DNA of 64,000 nucleotides from Nakamurella endophytica (GTDB lineage Bacteria; Actinomycetota; Actinomycetes; Mycobacteriales; Nakamurellaceae), in assembly GCF_014646215.1 (NCBI RefSeq), contig NZ_BMNA01000004.1, forward strand, positions 462,125 through 526,124. The letters run 5' to 3'. A model generated the notes under the pieces. It saw nothing but the letters and a program-made list of their open reading frames with translations, was not told the DNA's origin and searched no databases. Made by a program: the position numbers and the translations under genes. Of the stretch, positions 63,039-64,000 are shown in pieces. Position 1 is the stretch's first letter. Each line of letters starts with the position of its first letter.

Positions 63039-64000
63039 TCAGCCCCTCGGGGCCGGGCCCGGGGCCGCTGCGTCGACCGGATCGAAGAACGACAGCACCC
63101 GGTCCCGGTCCACCGCGTCGAGCGTGGCCGGCCGCCAGTGCGGGTCGCGGTCCTTGTCGACGATCACCGCGCGGACCCCTTCGGCGAAGTCCGGCTCGTG
63201 GAAGAGCCGGCTGCACACCGCGAGGTCCTGGGCCAGCACCTCGTCCAGCGTCAGCGTCGCCGCCCGCCGGAGCGCCTCCAGCGTGGCGACGCAGGCGGTC
63301 GGCGACATGGCCGCCAGCGTGCGGGCGGCCTCCGCCGCAGCCGGGTCCGGGTGCGCGCGCAGCCGGTCGAGCACCCCGGCGACCGTGTCCGCGGCATAGC
63401 ACTCGTCGATCCACGACGGGTGCGGCGACGGCGGCGGCACGGGCAGCTCCGGCACCACGCCGTCCCGCAACCGGGCCGTCACCGAGGCCAGATCCCCGCT
63501 GGTCACCAGGTGGTCGGCCAGCCCCGCGTGCACGGCGCCCGGCCCGTCGAGCCGCGCGCCGGTCAACGCCAGGTGGGCGCCCAGCCGGCCGGGCGCCCGG
63601 GCGAGCAGGTGGAGCGAGCCGACGTCGGGACAGATGCCGATGGCGGTCTCCGGCATGCCGACCACGGAGCGCTCGGTCACCACGCGTACCCCGCAGTGCG
63701 CCGAGATGCCGACGCCGCCGCCCAGCACGATGCCGTCCATGAACGCCACCACCGGCGTGCGGTAGTGCGCCAACCGCGCGTTCATCCGGTACTCGACGGC
63801 CAGGAAGTCCTCCGCCCGCGGCCCGTCGCCGGACAGCCCGGACGCCATCGCGCGCAGGTCCCCGCCGGCGCACAGCCCGCGGTCGCCGGCGCCGTCGACC
63901 AGCACCACGGCCACCGTCGGGTCGTCCTCCCAGGCGTCCAGCGCCTGCAGCACCGCCCGGACCGTCGGGATGTCCAGCGCGTTGATGCGGCTCGGCCGGT
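63039..64000 (-). CDS. Enoyl-CoA hydratase/isomerase family, 3-hydroxyisobutyryl-CoA hydrolase-like (5' end outside window)
   Basis: The C-terminal 320 residues of a crotonase-fold enzyme; the frame continues past position 64000 (RINALDIPTVRAVLQALDAW is still in frame). Motifs fit 3-hydroxyisobutyryl-CoA hydrolase: GAGDRGLCAGGDLRAM, FMDGIVLGGGVGISAHCGVR and MPETAIGICPDVGS with the catalytic Glu and Asp. The C-terminal HIBCH region contains FAEGVRAVIVDKDRDPHWRP. It acts in valine degradation. It is convergent with the helicase gene, 36 bases between stops. Confidence 0.9.
   Translation of the reverse strand, partial: RPSRINALDIPTVRAVLQALDAWEDDPTVAVVLVDGAGDRGLCAGGDLRAMASGLSGDGPRAEDFLAVEYRMNARLAHYRTPVVAFMDGIVLGGGVGISAHCGVRVVTERSVVGMPETAIGICPDVGSLHLLARAPGRLGAHLALTGARLDGPGAVHAGLADHLVTSGDLASVTARLRDGVVPELPVPPPSPHPSWIDECYAADTVAGVLDRLRAHPDPAAAEAARTLAAMSPTACVATLEALRRAATLTLDEVLAQDLAVCSRLFHEPDFAEGVRAVIVDKDRDPHWRPATLDAVDRDRVLSFFDPVDAAAPGPAPRG

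Overview
The window is very GC-rich DNA with dense, mostly overlapping genes and many GTG starts. The gene content (an HbhA-type protein beside an XRE regulator and a DUF2516 protein, Lhr next to Nei, LigC, a stand-alone LigD-type polymerase, DapC) points to a high-GC actinomycete. A Nakamurella-like or other Frankiales-related genome is plausible, but the sequence alone does not settle the genus.

Left part (1-17.8 kb): ordinary chromosomal genes. These are a DUF2516/HbhA/XRE cluster, a 2OG-Fe(II) oxygenase, a uridine-kinase-like protein that has lost its P-loop lysine, xylose isomerase, a DUF445 protein, DapC aminotransferase, an M19 dipeptidase, a GtrA protein, a lipoprotein zinc metallopeptidase, a TetR regulator, an M15 peptidase gene interrupted by one in-frame TGA at the conserved Trp of its zinc-site motif, a ThrE-type exporter, DNA ligase LigC, a DHFR-like reductase and a DUF1684 protein.

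17.9-25.8 kb: a same-strand operon with an NCS1 permease, a HyuA-type hydantoinase/oxoprolinase, three consecutive DUF917 (S-Me-THD family) paralogues and a terminal PucR regulator. It looks like uptake and breakdown of a cyclic amide or nucleobase-like compound. It is followed by a divergent MarR/SDR pair, a GNAT acetyltransferase and a TetR regulator.

28.8-40.9 kb: the most distinctive metabolic block. A gamma-glutamylation module (SCP2-like protein, PuuA-like ligase, Zn alcohol dehydrogenase, PuuD-like hydrolase, aldehyde dehydrogenase) is followed by an APC permease, a coenzyme-B12 diol/glycerol dehydratase whose alpha and beta subunits are fused, its gamma subunit, its reactivase ATPase and an SDR. 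Within each of the two halves, genes overlap by 1-8 bases. No microcompartment shell gene is present. My inference is a pathway in which an amino-alcohol or amino-diol is gamma-glutamylated before dehydration and oxidation.

40.9-48.7 kb: a genomic island with visibly lower GC in part. It carries a membrane-anchored NACHT NTPase followed directly by a membrane-protein gene, a SHOCT protein, an overlapping pair (Panacea/DUF4065-like protein plus proteasome-like Ntn-hydrolase), a decayed phage tape-measure gene, a decayed tyrosine integrase at the right edge and another decayed reading frame. The two intact pairs are candidate defence modules.

48.7-64 kb: back to core genes. These are the LigD-type polymerase, Nei-family glycosylase, the giant helicase Lhr, a DUF3072 protein, a TetR regulator with an 18-bp perfect palindrome upstream of a heterodimeric ABC exporter, a DEAD-box helicase with a structured leader, and an enoyl-CoA hydratase/3-hydroxyisobutyryl-CoA hydrolase gene that runs off the right end. 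No tRNA, rRNA or CRISPR array was seen.
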